Shown: piece after piece, positions 62,387 to 64,000 of the stretch | Layout of the letters: each line of letters opens with the position of its first letter | How positions within the stretch are numbered: the stretch's first letter is position 1 | NCBI GenBank assembly: GCA_016195405.1 | Contig: JACPZP010000077.1 | Location: 1-64,000, forward strand | Direction: 5' to 3' | Length of the DNA stretch: 64,000 bases | Source: Planctomycetota bacterium | Lineage (GTDB): Bacteria; Planctomycetota; Planctomycetia; Gemmatales; Gemmataceae | Notes under the pieces: model-generated | Databases searched by the model: none | What the model saw: the letters and a program-made list of their open reading frames with translations, nothing else | Told to the model about the DNA's origin: nothing | Translations under genes and position numbers: made by a program

Positions 62387-63220
62387 ATGAGCATATCCGC
62401 AGCGGACGTCATGGCCCTTCGTGCCCGCACCAATCTGCCGATGATGGAGTGCAAAGCCGCCCTCACCGAAGCCGGCGGCGACATGGAGAAGGCGATCCGC
62501 ATTCTCCGCGAGAAGTTCGCCAAGATCCAGGTGGCCAAGGGCGACCGCGAGGCCGCCGAGGGCCGCGTCGCCTGCTATATCGACCCTGCCAACAAAATCG
62601 GCGCCATCTTGGAGCTGCGCTGCGAAAGCGCCCCGACTGCCAAGAACGAGAATTTCGTCAAGCTAGCGAGCGACATCGCCAAGCACATTGCGCTTAAAAG
62701 CCCTGCCAGCGTCGAGGAGTTGCTCGCCCAGCCGTTCGTCGATGATCCCAAAAAGACAATTCACGAGCGCATCGGCGACGTGGTCGGGCTGATCCGTGAG
62801 AACATGAAGCCCAAGCGTTTCGTCCGGCTCACGGGCAATTTGGGCGAGTATTGCCATCACGACGGCTCCATCGGCGTTCTCATTCAAGTCGAAGGCGAAA
62901 AGGCCGACGCGCAGCTTCTGCGCGATGTCAGCATGCACGTGACCGCGAAGAACCCAGTCTCGGGTTTGCGCGAAGACGTCCCCGCGGAGACGATCGCCAA
63001 GGAGAAGGAGATCGCCGTCGCCCAGGCCGCCGCCACCGGTAAGCCCGCCAACATCGCCGAGAAGATCGCCGAGGGCAAGATGAAGACCTGGTTTGCCGAA
63101 AACGTCCTGGTCGAACAGCCGTTCGTCAAGGACGAATCCAAGACGGTGGGCGATCTTCTGAAAGCGGCGGGACTGAAGCTCAAGAAGTTCGTGCGCTATA
63201 AGGTGGGGGAATTGACGTAA
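62387..63220 (+). CDS. tsf: Translation elongation factor Ts
   Basis: This 277-residue protein has the UBA-like N-terminus with VMALRARTNLPMMECKAALTEAGGD, the core with GDVVGLIRENMKPKRFVRL, and the C-terminal region with KMKTWFAENVLVEQPFVKDESKTV. It recycles EF-Tu-GDP to the GTP form. AGGA lies about 7 bases before the ATG. It follows rpsB, separated by the palindrome at 62315. Confidence 0.98.
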   Translation: MSISAADVMALRARTNLPMMECKAALTEAGGDMEKAIRILREKFAKIQVAKGDREAAEGRVACYIDPANKIGAILELRCESAPTAKNENFVKLASDIAKHIALKSPASVEELLAQPFVDDPKKTIHERIGDVVGLIRENMKPKRFVRLTGNLGEYCHHDGSIGVLIQVEGEKADAQLLRDVSMHVTAKNPVSGLREDVPAETIAKEKEIAVAQAAATGKPANIAEKIAEGKMKTWFAENVLVEQPFVKDESKTVGDLLKAAGLKLKKFVRYKVGELT

Positions 63221-63302
63221 CAACCCGCGCGGGTTGGCGTGACCTCGATCCGGCGAACTACGTCGCGCTAATCCGCAAGCGGAATTTCGGACCCCTCTCC
63301 CA

Positions 63303-64000
63303 ATGCCAATCGATCCCCAGTCCATCCGCGTCATCCGCGAGCCGACCGTTTACCTGTTGGGGCGGCAGGTCACCGATGCCGCCCAAGTCGATCGTTTCCT
63401 CGCCGATCACGGCGTCTCCTGGCAGACTGACACCGAAATCGCCGGCGAGCATTTGGTCGAGGTCGCCGGCCGGGTTTGCTACATGTCGTTCGCCAAGCCG
63501 CGGCCCGGCGGCAATCAGGCGTATATCAATCACATCCTCGAAGTCGGCCACGGCTCGGTGCTGGAGCATGCGGTTTGGAACTTCCTGTTCACGGGCATCA
63601 GCCGGACTTGCACGCATGAACTCATCCGGCACCGGGCGGGATTCGGCTATTCGCAGCTTTCGCAGCGCTACGTGGATGAGTCGACGGCGGAGTACGTCGT
63701 GCCCGATTGCATCGCCGATAATCCGGACCTGCGCAAGATTTGGCTTGACGCCGTGGCCTTTAGCCATCAAGCTTACATGAGCCTCACGGAGAAGCTTCTG
63801 GACACGTTCAAGGATGAACCCGACCGCACCCTTCGTCGCAAGCTGGCCCGTCAGGCCGCCCGCAGTGTGCTTCCCAACGCCACCGAAACCAAGATTTTCG
63901 TCACCGCCAACGCCCGCGCGCTCAGGCACTTCATCGAGCTTAGGGGCAGCCGGCACGCGGAGACGGAAATCCGCAAGCTCGCAGTCGGAGTCCTCAAGAT
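63303..64000 (+). CDS. thyX: FAD-dependent thymidylate synthase ThyX (3' end outside window)
   Basis: I translated this frame directly from the sequence, since it runs open off the right edge. It encodes about 232 residues of a ThyX protein: VAGRVCYMSFAKP, INHILEVGHGSVLEHAVWNFLFTGISRT, HELIRHRAGFGYSQLSQRYV and ARSVLPNATETKIFVTANARALRHFIELR. The ThyX motif appears as RHRAGFGYSQLSQRY. The enzyme makes dTMP using FAD and methylene-tetrahydrofolate, and complements the B12-dependent reductase for DNA precursors. The ATG at 63303 lacks a strong ribosome binding site; it lies 82 bases after tsf. Confidence 0.95.
   Translation, partial: MPIDPQSIRVIREPTVYLLGRQVTDAAQVDRFLADHGVSWQTDTEIAGEHLVEVAGRVCYMSFAKPRPGGNQAYINHILEVGHGSVLEHAVWNFLFTGISRTCTHELIRHRAGFGYSQLSQRYVDESTAEYVVPDCIADNPDLRKIWLDAVAFSHQAYMSLTEKLLDTFKDEPDRTLRRKLARQAARSVLPNATETKIFVTANARALRHFIELRGSRHAETEIRKLAVGVLK

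Overview
The window is about 64 kb of GC-rich bacterial chromosome. It almost certainly comes from a planctomycete, probably of the Gemmataceae type. Planctomycete-flavoured families recur: a TIGR03067-like protein, two tandem TIGR03009-like proteins, a Cys-rich YTV-repeat secreted protein, large secreted proteins with PPC, BNR or PD40 propellers, a zinc-ribbon lipid-anchored or membrane gene set, and a giant Ser/Thr kinase-cyclase fusion. This assignment comes from reading the proteins; no search was run. No prophage, insertion sequence, CRISPR array or rRNA operon is visible. The window reads as ordinary chromosome carrying many short palindromic repeats.

Layout. 0.6-8.7 kb: a tRNA-Ser(UGA), then four secreted or hydrolytic enzymes on the minus strand (tricorn-like S41 protease, SGNH hydrolase, alkaline-phosphatase-superfamily enzyme, S9 peptidase) and a His/Tyr-rich small exported protein. 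9-14 kb: a methyltransferase facing a minus-strand operon of two TIGR03009-like proteins, UDP-glucose dehydrogenase and a DUF1080-like protein. 14.4-20.6 kb: B12-dependent ribonucleotide reductase, then a plus-strand operon of a secreted protein, a TPR-YggX fusion and a Cys-rich PSP1 protein. 20.7-28 kb: polyprenyl diphosphate synthase, an operon of YdjY-like lipoprotein, zinc-ribbon membrane protein and MoaC, the Cys-rich YTV protein and two small genes. 28-35 kb: GT39 glycosyltransferase, a secreted zinc metalloprotease, a small DUF7336-like protein, a repeat/HEAT gene split by an in-frame stop, and an SDR oxidoreductase. 35-42 kb: recA and rarA convergent, mqnD (futalosine route to menaquinone) and a large BNR-propeller protein. 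42-49 kb: the pseudokinase-kinase-SRPBCC-DUF5939-cyclase protein, a putative outer-membrane protein, two small genes behind a strong promoter, and a class II glutamine amidotransferase. 49-61 kb: a PPC-domain protein, TIGR03067 protein, PemK/MazF toxin-antitoxin pair, esterase, GYF-domain membrane protein, DHH phosphoesterase, DUF4416 protein, outer-membrane-like protein, HEAT-like protein and membrane protein. 61.4-64 kb: rpsB, tsf and a thyX that runs off the end.

The genes that fit together most clearly are recA/rarA (recombination and fork repair), nrdJ/thyX (DNA precursors, far apart), rpsB/tsf (translation), and the TPR-YggX/PSP1 pair (probably metal or Fe-S handling). The most unusual signals are: a repeat-HEAT reading frame interrupted by a single TAA; the five-part signalling protein with altered cyclase residues; several families of palindromic elements, one inserted in frame inside a gene; an extreme Shine-Dalgarno sequence in front of a ten-residue mini-ORF; and a possible ATC start for rarA.
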